Assembly: GCA_014239225.1 (NCBI GenBank)
Contig: JAAZZI010000044.1
Location: 1-6,455, forward strand
From: Gammaproteobacteria bacterium
Lineage (GTDB): Bacteria; Pseudomonadota; Gammaproteobacteria; Eutrophobiales; Eutrophobiaceae
Length of the DNA stretch: 6,455 nt
Direction: 5' to 3'
Part shown: positions 1 through 5,875 of the stretch, piece after piece
How the letters are laid out: each line of letters opens with the position of its first letter
How positions within the stretch are numbered: the first letter of the stretch is position 1
Position numbers and translations under genes: made by a program
Notes under the pieces: generated by a model
Seen by the model: the letters and a program-made list of their open reading frames with translations, nothing else
What the model was told of the DNA's origin: nothing
The model's database searches: none

Positions 1-1507
1 AATAGTTGGAATTGTTGCAAAAAGTGCTGTTAATCAGGCTATTTATGATGGTTTGACAGTTCTCCAACACCGTGGACAAGATGCCGCAGGAATTGTTACT
101 TGTGACGAAAGTAATTTATATCTTAGAAAAGATAATGGACTTGTTAGAGATGCGATTAAAACTCGGCATATGCTTAATTTAAAAGGAAATATGGGAATAG
201 GCCATGTTCGCTATCCAACAGCAGGCTGTTCCTCTTCAGCCGAAGCCCAACCATTTTATGTCAATTCTCCTTATGGAATTACGCTTGCTCATAATGGCAA
301 TTTAATAAATGCTGAATCTTTGAAACAAGATTTGATGCGCGATGATCTTCGTCATTTAAATACTAATTCTGATTCTGAAGTGCTATTAAATATTCTAGCT
401 CATGAATTAAATAAAATCGGAAAACATCGTAGCGAATTACAACCCGATGATATTTTTTATGCGGTTAAACACCTACATCAACGCTGCAAAGGAGGATATG
501 CAGCAGTAGCAATGATCACCGGCGTTGGCATTCTTGGTTTTCGAGATCCAAATGGTATAAGACCTATTGTTTTTGGAGACAGAAAGACTGATGATGGAGC
601 AGAATTTATTATAGCTTCTGAAAGCGTTGCAATTGATGCATTAGATTTTCAACTTATACGTGATATTAAACCTGGAGAAGCAGTATTCATAACAGTTGAA
701 GGAGAAGTTTATTCACAACAATGCTCTGAAAATACAAATCACAGCCCTTGTATTTTTGAGTATGTCTATCTTGCTAGACCTGATTCAATAATTGATGGTA
801 TTTCTGTCTATAAAGCTAGATTGAGAATGGGCGAAACACTTGCACAAAAAATTCTAGAACTATATCCAACACATGATATAGATGTTGTGATCCCAATTCC
901 AGACTCAAGTCGTACAGCAGCATTATCATTAGCACATGATCTTGGAATTAAGTATAGAGAAGGATTTGTGAAAAATAGATATATTCCTCGTACATTTATT
1001 ATGCCAGGACAGAGTATTCGTAAGAGATCGGTTCGCCAGAAATTAAATGCTATTAACTTAGAGTTTAAAGATAAAAATGTCTTGCTTGTTGATGATTCAA
1101 TTGTTAGAGGCACGACATCAAGGGAAATTGTTCAAATGGCAAAAGAAGCTGGCGCAAAACGTGTCTATATTGCATCAGCTGCACCACCAGTGAGACATCC
1201 AAATGTTTATGGAATAGATATGCCCTCTGTAAATGAGTTGATTGCTTACAATCGCAGTGCTGATGAAGTTGCCGAAACAATCGGCGCTGATTGGTTAGTT
1301 TATCAGGATATTGAAGATCTTATTGCTTCTGCTCAAAAAGGGAATGATTCTATCGCTAAATTCGATACGTCTTGTTTTACTGGGGAATATATTACAGGGG
1401 ATGTAAGTGAAGATTACCTCGCGCGAATTGAATCACAAAGAAATGATTCTGCTAAAGAAACACAAAATATTGATGAAGGATTAACTGATTTAACAAAAAA
1501 TCAATAA
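1..1507 (+). CDS. purF: Amidophosphoribosyltransferase (glutamine PRPP amidotransferase), 5'-truncated by window edge
   Basis: PurF catalyses the first committed step of purine synthesis: PRPP plus glutamine gives 5-phosphoribosylamine. The reading frame is open from base 2 and starts IVGIVAKS, so only Met-Cys-Gly is missing and base 1 is the last base of the Gly codon. The TTG at 53 is internal, not a start. The inferred full length is 504 residues, against 505 in E. coli. The N-terminal Ntn glutaminase domain (to about residue 230) has HVRYPTAG with Arg73, the AHNGNL loop with Asn101-Gly102, and Asp127 in SDSEV. The catalytic Cys2 lies just outside the window. The phosphoribosyltransferase domain carries the PRPP loop VLLVDDSIVRGTTS at residues 363-376 (Asp367/Asp368). 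It lacks the CxxC and other Cys ligands of the Bacillus-type Fe-S enzyme, so it is the E. coli type. In gammaproteobacteria purF often follows cvpA, which would lie outside this window. Confidence 0.97.
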   Translation, partial: IVGIVAKSAVNQAIYDGLTVLQHRGQDAAGIVTCDESNLYLRKDNGLVRDAIKTRHMLNLKGNMGIGHVRYPTAGCSSSAEAQPFYVNSPYGITLAHNGNLINAESLKQDLMRDDLRHLNTNSDSEVLLNILAHELNKIGKHRSELQPDDIFYAVKHLHQRCKGGYAAVAMITGVGILGFRDPNGIRPIVFGDRKTDDGAEFIIASESVAIDALDFQLIRDIKPGEAVFITVEGEVYSQQCSENTNHSPCIFEYVYLARPDSIIDGISVYKARLRMGETLAQKILELYPTHDIDVVIPIPDSSRTAALSLAHDLGIKYREGFVKNRYIPRTFIMPGQSIRKRSVRQKLNAINLEFKDKNVLLVDDSIVRGTTSREIVQMAKEAGAKRVYIASAAPPVRHPNVYGIDMPSVNELIAYNRSADEVAETIGADWLVYQDIEDLIASAQKGNDSIAKFDTSCFTGEYITGDVSEDYLARIESQRNDSAKETQNIDEGLTDLTKNQ

Positions 1508-1614
1508 GAAATAATTAAATAAAAAAGATTAATTTAAGTTTAATAATTTATTTAGATTCGATATTCTTATGGATGCTTTTTCTAGGTGTAGTCGTTATTA
1601 TTTTCTTTTTCAAT

Positions 1615-1989
1615 TTAATTGTCATTAATTAGATTTTCAATGCTATTAGTTTCTATATGGTGTTGGGTGTTATTTTCTTTTAAAGCAAATTGACTAATAC
1701 TTTCTTGCAAGTAATCACCCGCAATAGATTTAATTGAATCCTCATAAAAGCGTACAATATGAGCTAGTGTTTCCGCAGAAAAAAGAGGCCCACTATTACC
1801 TTCTCGTTCTATGATAATTTGAAGGAGAGTGTTTTTAGTGAGATCTTCATCAGTTTTTACATCTTTGACAATAAATTCTTTATTTTTAATCACTAACTCT
1901 CTAATATTTTCCAAGGTAATGTATATACTATCTTCAGTGTCGTAAAGACGGCGATTAGGATATTTTTTAATAATTCGTTTATTATTCAT
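1615..1989 (-). CDS. phaR: Polyhydroxyalkanoate synthesis repressor PhaR, short form
   Basis: PhaR is a cytoplasmic DNA-binding protein that represses phasin and its own gene. It is released when it binds nascent PHA granules or oligomers. The 124-residue product shows the family signature IKKYPNRRLYDT at residues 7-18, then YITLENIRELV (23-33) and DLTKNTLLQII (49-59). These make up the conserved N-terminal DNA-binding domain. A PHB-accumulation-regulator-like segment follows, with PLFSAETLAHIVRFY at 68-82 and GDYLQESISQF at 91-101. Many relatives are about 180 residues or more. This one ends soon after that segment in a polar Asn/Glu-rich tail. The ATG is preceded by only a weak purine-rich stretch (AAAGAAAAAG). 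It converges with purF and diverges from gltA. No phaA, phaB, phaC or phasin gene is in the window. A palindrome 37 bp upstream fits an autoregulatory operator. Confidence 0.93.
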   Translation of the reverse strand: MNNKRIIKKYPNRRLYDTEDSIYITLENIRELVIKNKEFIVKDVKTDEDLTKNTLLQIIIEREGNSGPLFSAETLAHIVRFYEDSIKSIAGDYLQESISQFALKENNTQHHIETNSIENLINDN

Positions 1990-2018
1990 CTTTTTCTTTA
2001 AATCTAATAATAACCCTT

Positions 2019-2050
2019 ATTTTAATGCTGCGATGCAGCAATGAGTTCAA
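2019..2050 (-). promoter_or_regulatory. Candidate phaR promoter overlapping the operator
   Basis: On the minus strand, TTGAAC (bases 2050-2045) could serve as a -35 element. It is followed 17 bp later by CATTAA (2027-2022) or, at a long 20-bp spacing, by the better -10 match TAAAAT (2024-2019). The 15-bp palindrome lies almost entirely between these elements, where a bound repressor would block polymerase. Neither pairing is close to consensus in both sequence and spacing, so this is a tentative placement. Confidence 0.3.
2026..2040. promoter_or_regulatory. Palindromic operator, probable PhaR-binding site
   Basis: The 15-bp sequence TGCTGCGATGCAGCA is a perfect inverted repeat: 6-bp arms TGCTGC/GCAGCA around the triplet GAT. 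It contains CTGC-N3-GCAG. From memory, the TGC-rich site described for Paracoccus denitrificans PhaR is CTGC-N3-4-GCAG. It sits 37 bp upstream of the phaR start codon and 204 bp upstream of gltA. The exact eight fixed bases would be expected about 254/65,536 times (about 0.004) in this intergenic region for one spacing, and less in AT-rich DNA. Binding by this PhaR is inferred, not shown. Confidence 0.7.
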
Positions 2051-2099
2051 ATAATAGCAGACATCAAATAGTATTGTCGACATTTATCTATAAAAAATT

Positions 2100-2136
2100 T
2101 TAGTGAGATCGAAAAAAATATATACGATCTAGCTAA
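2100..2136. repeat. Imperfect inverted repeat (37 bp) upstream of gltA
   Basis: Twelve-base arms (TTAGTGAGATCG at 2100-2111 without its first T counted twice, i.e. T2100 plus TAGTGAGATCG; and CGATCTAGCTA plus A2136 at 2125-2136) pair with two mismatches around a 13-bp A/T spacer. The inner six bases AGATCG/CGATCT match exactly. The arm centres are about 25 bp apart, roughly two helical turns or slightly more. It lies about 80-115 bp upstream of the gltA -10 element and could bind a dimeric regulator. It does not resemble the PhaR palindrome. I see no T-tract that would make it a terminator. Confidence 0.4.
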
Positions 2137-2164
2137 TCTTTCTTGCTGCGACACCTTATAATTC

Positions 2165-2180
2165 TGTATTCTTGTATTCT
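2165..2180 (+). repeat. Tandem octamer TGTATTCT x2
   Basis: TGTATTCT occurs twice head to tail (2165-2172, 2173-2180). A further ATTCT ends at 2165 just upstream, giving three ATTCT copies at 7- and 8-bp spacing. It lies about 35 bp upstream of the gltA -10 element. It is a real repeat but short and A/T-rich, and no function is evident. Confidence 0.5.
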
Positions 2181-2214
2181 TTAATTTGTAACAATTAGTA
2201 AGTTTTTTAAAAAA

Positions 2215-2220
2215 TATAAT
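2215..2220 (+). promoter_or_regulatory. gltA promoter -10 element (TATAAT)
   Basis: An exact TATAAT occurs 23 bp upstream of the gltA ATG, in an A/T-rich tract. Initiation about 7 bases downstream would give a leader of about 17 bases that still contains the Shine-Dalgarno. There is no good -35 at 16-18 bp spacing (CAATTA or ACAATT); TTGTAA at 2186-2191 is too far, at 23 bp. A weak -35 with a perfect -10 would fit activator dependence, but in AT-rich DNA a chance TATAAT is plausible. Confidence 0.5.
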
Positions 2221-2230
2221 TCAAAAACTA

Positions 2231-2237
2231 GGGAGAG
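2231..2237 (+). promoter_or_regulatory. gltA ribosome binding site (GGGAGAG)
   Basis: GGGAGAG ends six bases before the ATG at 2244. It is the clearest Shine-Dalgarno in the window and confirms the gltA start. Confidence 0.8.
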
Positions 2238-2243
2238 AATCAA

Positions 2244-3539
2244 ATGGCTGAGACAGTCACTATTACCGATAACCGGACCGGTAAAAAGGTTGAATGCCCA
2301 ATTTTGAACGGTGTTTATGGTGCGCCAGTCATTGATACAAAGACACTATACAAAGAACTCGGTATGTTTGCTTTCGACCCAGGATTCGTGACTACAGCCT
2401 CATGTAAAAGCAATATTACGTATCTAGATGGAGAAAAAGGTATATTGCTTCATCGCGGCTATCCAATTGACCAATTAGCAAAACATAGTTCCTATCTGGA
2501 GGTATGCTATCTCTTGCTATACGGCGAACTCCCAACAACAGTTGAATTTGATAAATTTCGTTCAAATCTTAATGAACGTAATATGGTCCACGAGCATCTT
2601 GAGCGTTTTTATACTGGTTATCTTCATGATGCGCATCCTATGTCTATATTGATTGGGGTAACGGGGGCATTATCTTCTTATTATCATGAGGCTATGGATA
2701 TAAATGATCCTGTTGATCGTGAGTTAACAGCAATTCGAGTTATTGCAAAAATGCCAATATTGGCAGCGCATTGCTATAAACATTCTGTTGGACATCCATT
2801 TATCTATTCACGAGATGATTTAGGATATGTTGAGAACTTCCTGAACATGATGTTTTCGGTGCCCATGCGTGAGTATGAGCAAAACCCTATAGCAGTAAAG
2901 GCGCTGAATTTGATGCTTATTTTGCATGCTGATCATGAACAAAATGCATCAACATCAACTGTTAGACTTTCCGGGAGTGCTGAAGCAAATCCTTTTGCTT
3001 GTATTGCTGCCGGTATTGTTACGCTTTGGGGTCGTGCTCATGGAGGGGCAAACGAGGCGGTACTCAAGATGTTAGGTGAAATAGAAACGCAGGATAATAT
3101 TCCTAAATTTATCGAGCGCGCTAAGGATAAAAAAGATCCTTTTAGATTGATGGGATTTGGTCATCGTGTATATAAGAATCATGACCCGAGAGCGACAATC
3201 ATTAGACAAGTTTGCCACGATCTACTCAATGAGATTGATACTGTTGATCAGCCTTTGTTTGACATTGCTATGAAACTTGAGGAAATAGCACTCGAAGATG
3301 ATTACTTTATTGAGCGTAAACTTTATCCTAATGTTGATTTCTATTCTGGAATTATTCTTAAGGCATTAGGAATTCCAATGTCGATGTATACCGTTATGTT
3401 TGCATTAGCAAGATCAGTAGGCTGGGTTGCGCAATGGCTGGAGATGATGGAAGACCCAGATTTCAAAATAGGTCGCCCAAGACAACTTTATACGGGTGAA
3501 AAGACTCGAGATTATATTCCTATCGAGAAAAGAGGTTAA
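2244..3539 (+). CDS. gltA: Citrate synthase, type II (hexameric)
   Basis: GltA condenses acetyl-CoA and oxaloacetate to citrate at the entry of the TCA cycle in the cytoplasm. The product is 431 residues, against 427 in E. coli, and aligns end to end with it. The catalytic residues are present: His266 in AHGGANEA, His307 in GFGHRVYKN and Asp365 in YPNVDFYSG. The substrate arginines are Arg390 in FALAR and Arg413 in RPRQLY, and HADHEQNAS is at 228-236. The N-terminal domain typical of Gram-negative type II enzymes is intact. Several residues matching the E. coli NADH-inhibition site differ (Glu111, Arg112, Asn113, His184, Asp191, Met208), while Tyr147, Arg165 and Lys169 are kept. Weaker allosteric NADH control is therefore possible, as an inference. 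The start is supported by GGGAGAG six bases upstream. mdh follows 36 bp downstream on the same strand. Confidence 0.97.
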   Translation: MAETVTITDNRTGKKVECPILNGVYGAPVIDTKTLYKELGMFAFDPGFVTTASCKSNITYLDGEKGILLHRGYPIDQLAKHSSYLEVCYLLLYGELPTTVEFDKFRSNLNERNMVHEHLERFYTGYLHDAHPMSILIGVTGALSSYYHEAMDINDPVDRELTAIRVIAKMPILAAHCYKHSVGHPFIYSRDDLGYVENFLNMMFSVPMREYEQNPIAVKALNLMLILHADHEQNASTSTVRLSGSAEANPFACIAAGIVTLWGRAHGGANEAVLKMLGEIETQDNIPKFIERAKDKKDPFRLMGFGHRVYKNHDPRATIIRQVCHDLLNEIDTVDQPLFDIAMKLEEIALEDDYFIERKLYPNVDFYSGIILKALGIPMSMYTVMFALARSVGWVAQWLEMMEDPDFKIGRPRQLYTGEKTRDYIPIEKRG

Positions 3540-3575
3540 TTAAAACCAAATTACTATTATGGAGATATAAAAAAC

Positions 3576-4556
3576 ATGAAAACACCTGTTCGTATTGCTG
3601 TTACAGGTGCTGCCGGCCAGATTAGTTATTCCTTATTGTTTCGTATAGCTTCTGGTCAAATGCTGGGAGCAGATCAACCCATTATTTTGCAGCTACTTGA
3701 GATAACTCCTGCAATGAAGGCACTAGAGGGTGTTGTCATGGAAATTGATGATTGTGCTTTTCCTTTAGTTACAGATTTTGTTTTAACGGACGATATTAGC
3801 ACTGCATTTAAAGAAGTTGATTACGCATTATTAGTTGGCGCAAGACCGCGAGGTCCTGGTATGGAACACAGTGATTTATTGGAAGCCAATGGCGGTATTT
3901 TTAAGTTACAAGGAATTGGTTTAAATGAAAATGCCAGTCGCGATGTAAAAGTTTTGGTTGTTGGAAATCCAGCAAACACTAATGCCTATACAGCAATGGT
4001 TAGTGCGCCCGATTTAAACTCGCGAAATTTTACAGCAATGACTCGACTTGATCATAATCGTGCGATAGCTCAGCTCGCCTCAAAAACAAATTCATCAGTC
4101 AACGACATTAAGAAAATGACCATATGGGGCAATCATTCAATAACACAGTATCCGGATATAACAAATACCATCATTGCAGGTAAATCAGCAAAAAGTTTAA
4201 TAGATTTTGATTGGTATAAGAAAGAATATATCCCTCGTGTTGCAAAACGGGGTGCTGAAATAATTGATGCCCGTGGAGCATCTAGCGCTGCATCAGCGGC
4301 GAATAGCGCTATAGAGCATATGCGTGACTGGGTAATGGGTACAGCTGAGGATGATTGGGTTAGCATGGGTGTGCCGAGCGACGGGAGTTACGGAATACCG
4401 AAAGGATTAGTCTTTTCATTTCCAGTTACTTGTAAGAATAGCGATTATCAAATAGTTCAGGGACTAGATATTGATGAGTTTGGTAAGTTAAAAATCGATG
4501 CAACACAAAGAGAGCTGGAAGAAGAAAAGGCAGCGTTATCCAGTATTCTCGATTAA
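3576..4556 (+). CDS. mdh: NAD-dependent malate dehydrogenase (326-residue proteobacterial type)
   Basis: Mdh interconverts malate and oxaloacetate and so feeds the neighbouring citrate synthase. The Rossmann loop GAAGQIS is at 11-17, with an acidic residue (Glu42) near the NAD ribose. VGNPANTNA is at 129-137. Asp159 and Arg162 lie in TRLDHNRA, and the catalytic His187 is in IWGNHSITQYPD. Arg92 in ARPRGPG is the residue that selects dicarboxylic acids. The length and the ARPRGPGME loop are those of the beta/gammaproteobacterial MDH group, not the 312-residue E. coli form. The odd point is His98 in GMEHSDLL, where relatives have Arg (GMERxDLL). That Arg equals Arg87 of E. coli Mdh and Arg109 of lactate dehydrogenase. 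GGAG at 3561-3564 is a usable but distant (11-base) Shine-Dalgarno. With only 36 bp after gltA, cotranscription is likely. Confidence 0.95.
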   Translation: MKTPVRIAVTGAAGQISYSLLFRIASGQMLGADQPIILQLLEITPAMKALEGVVMEIDDCAFPLVTDFVLTDDISTAFKEVDYALLVGARPRGPGMEHSDLLEANGGIFKLQGIGLNENASRDVKVLVVGNPANTNAYTAMVSAPDLNSRNFTAMTRLDHNRAIAQLASKTNSSVNDIKKMTIWGNHSITQYPDITNTIIAGKSAKSLIDFDWYKKEYIPRVAKRGAEIIDARGASSAASAANSAIEHMRDWVMGTAEDDWVSMGVPSDGSYGIPKGLVFSFPVTCKNSDYQIVQGLDIDEFGKLKIDATQRELEEEKAALSSILD

Positions 4557-4565
4557 TATTTTTTT
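4542..4565 (+). terminator. Weak candidate terminator at the end of mdh
   Basis: AGTATT (4542-4547) can pair with AATATT (4555-4560), including one G-U pair, around a 7-base loop. The next bases, 4561-4565, are all T. The stem overlaps the mdh stop codon and also reaches the last codons of the convergent HAD gene. The stem is A/T-only apart from one G, so it would be weak. Only 7 bp separate the two stop codons, leaving no room for a separate terminator. Confidence 0.25.
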
Positions 4566-5217
4566 ATCTTAAGCTAATAATAGGCCAATTCATTTTCTCC
4601 GCCTCATTTTTTAAAAATTCATCCGGATCAACAGCAGTTGGATGATTAACTTTTTTTAAAAGCGGAATATCATTATGCGAGTCGCTATAGAACCAACTCT
4701 CTTCAAGTCTATGTCCGCTATTTTCTAGCCAATCATTAAATCGCTTAACTTTTCCTTCAGCATAGGAGGGCGTACCAATAAATTTACCAGTAAATTGTTC
4801 ATTATATATTTCTGGTTCGCAAGCAATTATATTTTCTATCCTAAACTCACTTGCAATAGGCTCAACTATGAAACGGTTTGTTGCAGTAATAATCAATAAG
4901 TCATGACCTTGCTTCCGGTGATTATCTACAAGTGTGTATGCTTTTGGTAGTATTATGGGTTTAATTTTCTCTTCAATGAAATTTTTTCTCCATCCTTTTA
5001 ATATATTAAGATCATTGTCTCCAAGAACTTTTAGTTGAAAGCTTAAAAAATCATTAATATCAAGATTACCCTTTAGATAATCTTGATAATATTTCTTATG
5101 CGCAGCTTTGTACGTTTCTGATTCAATATAATTTCTTTCGCACAGGAATTCCCCCCACAAAAGATCGCTATCACCAGCAATCAGGGTGTTATCAATGTCA
5201 AATATAGCAAGTCTCAT
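4564..5217 (-). CDS. HAD-superfamily hydrolase, subfamily IB (phosphoserine-phosphatase-like)
   Basis: This is a predicted cytoplasmic phosphatase of 217 residues with all four HAD motifs. Motif I is FDIDNT with nucleophile Asp7 and acid/base Asp9. Motif II is ITAT with Thr111. Motif III is Lys156 in EGKVKRF. Motif IV is YSDSHNDIPLL with Asp179 and Asp183. The GDSDLLWGEFL segment after motif I and the helical cap at about residues 20-95 fit the subfamily IB group often annotated as TIGR01490. The substrate is unknown; phosphoserine-like or other small phosphate monoesters are possible. From memory, a homologue lies beside rppH in Pseudomonas, so the neighbourhood may be conserved. No Shine-Dalgarno precedes the ATG; the region just upstream is ACTAATAAT. 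Confidence 0.9.
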   Translation of the reverse strand: MRLAIFDIDNTLIAGDSDLLWGEFLCERNYIESETYKAAHKKYYQDYLKGNLDINDFLSFQLKVLGDNDLNILKGWRKNFIEEKIKPIILPKAYTLVDNHRKQGHDLLIITATNRFIVEPIASEFRIENIIACEPEIYNEQFTGKFIGTPSYAEGKVKRFNDWLENSGHRLEESWFYSDSHNDIPLLKKVNHPTAVDPDEFLKNEAEKMNWPIISLR

Positions 5218-5233
5218 ATTATTAGTTTATTGC

Positions 5234-5262
5234 ACTATAAATAAAATTAGCTAGTCTATGAA
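5234..5262 (-). promoter_or_regulatory. Candidate promoter of the HAD hydrolase gene
   Basis: On the minus strand, TTCATA (5262-5257, four of six -35 bases) and TATAGT (5239-5234, five of six -10 bases) are spaced by exactly 17 bp. Initiation about 7 bases downstream would leave a leader of only about 10 bases, in keeping with the absence of a Shine-Dalgarno. The element lies in the 134-bp divergent region shared with rppH. Confidence 0.45.
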
Positions 5263-5351
5263 TTATTTTAAAGAAGGCAAATGTTTTCATTTAGATTATT
5301 TGTGATGTAGGATTGCCAAAGCAACAAGCTAGTTAATTTGGTATTAGTAAT

Positions 5352-5822
5352 ATGATTGATTCTGAAGGTTTTCGGGCAAACGTAGGTATTATATTAACCA
5401 ATGATCAAGGACAAGTTTTTTGGGCTCGACGTATAGGTATGGATGCCTGGCAATTTCCTCAAGGAGGCATTAAAAAGGATGAATTACCAAAAATAGCTAT
5501 GTATCGTGAACTTAAAGAGGAAATTGGCCTTGAACCAGAGCATGTTGAATTAATAAACTCTACTGATGATTGGTTACGATATCGGCTACCAAAACGGTAT
5601 ATTCGTCAAAATAGAAGGCCTTTGTGTGTTGGCCAGAAACAGATTTGGTATTTATTGAAATTAACAGCCGATGAAACTTATCTCGATCTGTCATACACAA
5701 GCGAGCCCGAGTTTGATTCATGGAAATGGGTAGATTTCTGGAGACCCGTTGAGGAGGTTATTTCATTCAAGCGACAGGTTTATCAGCAGGCATTAAAGCA
5801 ATTACAGCCATTTATTTTGTAA
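5352..5822 (+). CDS. rppH: RNA pyrophosphohydrolase RppH (Nudix)
   Basis: RppH removes pyrophosphate from the 5' triphosphate end of transcripts, opening them to RNase E-dependent decay. The 156-residue product begins MIDSEGFRANVGI and aligns closely with E. coli RppH. The Nudix box runs from Gly38 to Leu60 with the full GX5EX7REUXEEXGU pattern: Glu44, Arg52, Glu53, Glu56 and Glu57. The flanking WQFPQGGI, WLRYRLPKRYIR, GQKQIWYLL and PEFDSWKWV segments are typical of the RppH group and less so of other Nudix enzymes. It lacks the basic C-terminal tail of the 176-residue E. coli protein, which is common in orthologues. No Shine-Dalgarno is evident before the ATG, but the N-terminal match fixes the start. 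A possible weak promoter is TTTTCA (5284-5289) with TAGGAT (5308-5313). Confidence 0.96.
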   Translation: MIDSEGFRANVGIILTNDQGQVFWARRIGMDAWQFPQGGIKKDELPKIAMYRELKEEIGLEPEHVELINSTDDWLRYRLPKRYIRQNRRPLCVGQKQIWYLLKLTADETYLDLSYTSEPEFDSWKWVDFWRPVEEVISFKRQVYQQALKQLQPFIL

Positions 5823-5825
5823 ATT

Positions 5826-5861
5826 TTCTTAATACAATTTCTCCCGAAGCTGTATTAAGAA
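5826..5861. terminator. Strong hairpin between convergent rppH and small secreted-protein gene
   Basis: The arms TTCTTAATACA (5826-5836) and TGTATTAAGAA (5851-5861) are perfectly complementary over 11 bp. Inside, bases 5838-5841 and 5846-5849 can extend the stem by four pairs (one G-U), closing on the tetraloop TCCC after one A-C mismatch. The hairpin starts 3 bp after the rppH stop and lies 14 bp beyond the stop of the opposing gene, so a bidirectional terminator or 3'-end stabilising structure is the natural reading. Neither strand has a T-run directly after the stem, so it is not a textbook intrinsic terminator. Confidence 0.6.
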
Positions 5862-5875
5862 CGGACTATCTAAAA

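Noticed and set aside
53..55. TTG as a start codon for purF.
   Set aside because: The frame is open back to base 2 and encodes the conserved PurF N-terminus (IVGIVAKS and so on), so this TTG is an internal Leu21 codon.
808..1113. Minus-strand open frame of 101 codons inside purF.
   Set aside because: It lies wholly opposite the conserved PRPP-transferase domain and its product resembles nothing; it is an antisense shadow.
1508..1614. Possible terminator or small gene between purF and phaR.
   Set aside because: The only inverted repeats are short A/T-only pairs such as TTAAAT/ATTTAA, and no open frame with a ribosome site is present.
2075..2082. TGTCGACA 8-bp palindrome in the phaR-gltA region.
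   Set aside because: It is too short, with no extension on either side; an 8-bp palindrome is expected by chance in a few hundred bases.
2186..2194. TTGTAACAA short dyad, or TTGTAA as a gltA -35.
   Set aside because: The arms are only four bases, and the 23-bp distance to TATAAT is too long for a normal sigma70 promoter.
4286..4298. CGCTG-CAT-CAGCG palindrome, similar in form to the phaR operator.
   Set aside because: It lies inside an Ala/Ser-rich coding segment of mdh, lacks the GCAG arm, and is explained by codon content.
4133..4366. Minus-strand open frame of 77 codons inside mdh.
   Set aside because: It is opposite conserved Mdh sequence, has no visible ribosome site and no recognisable product.
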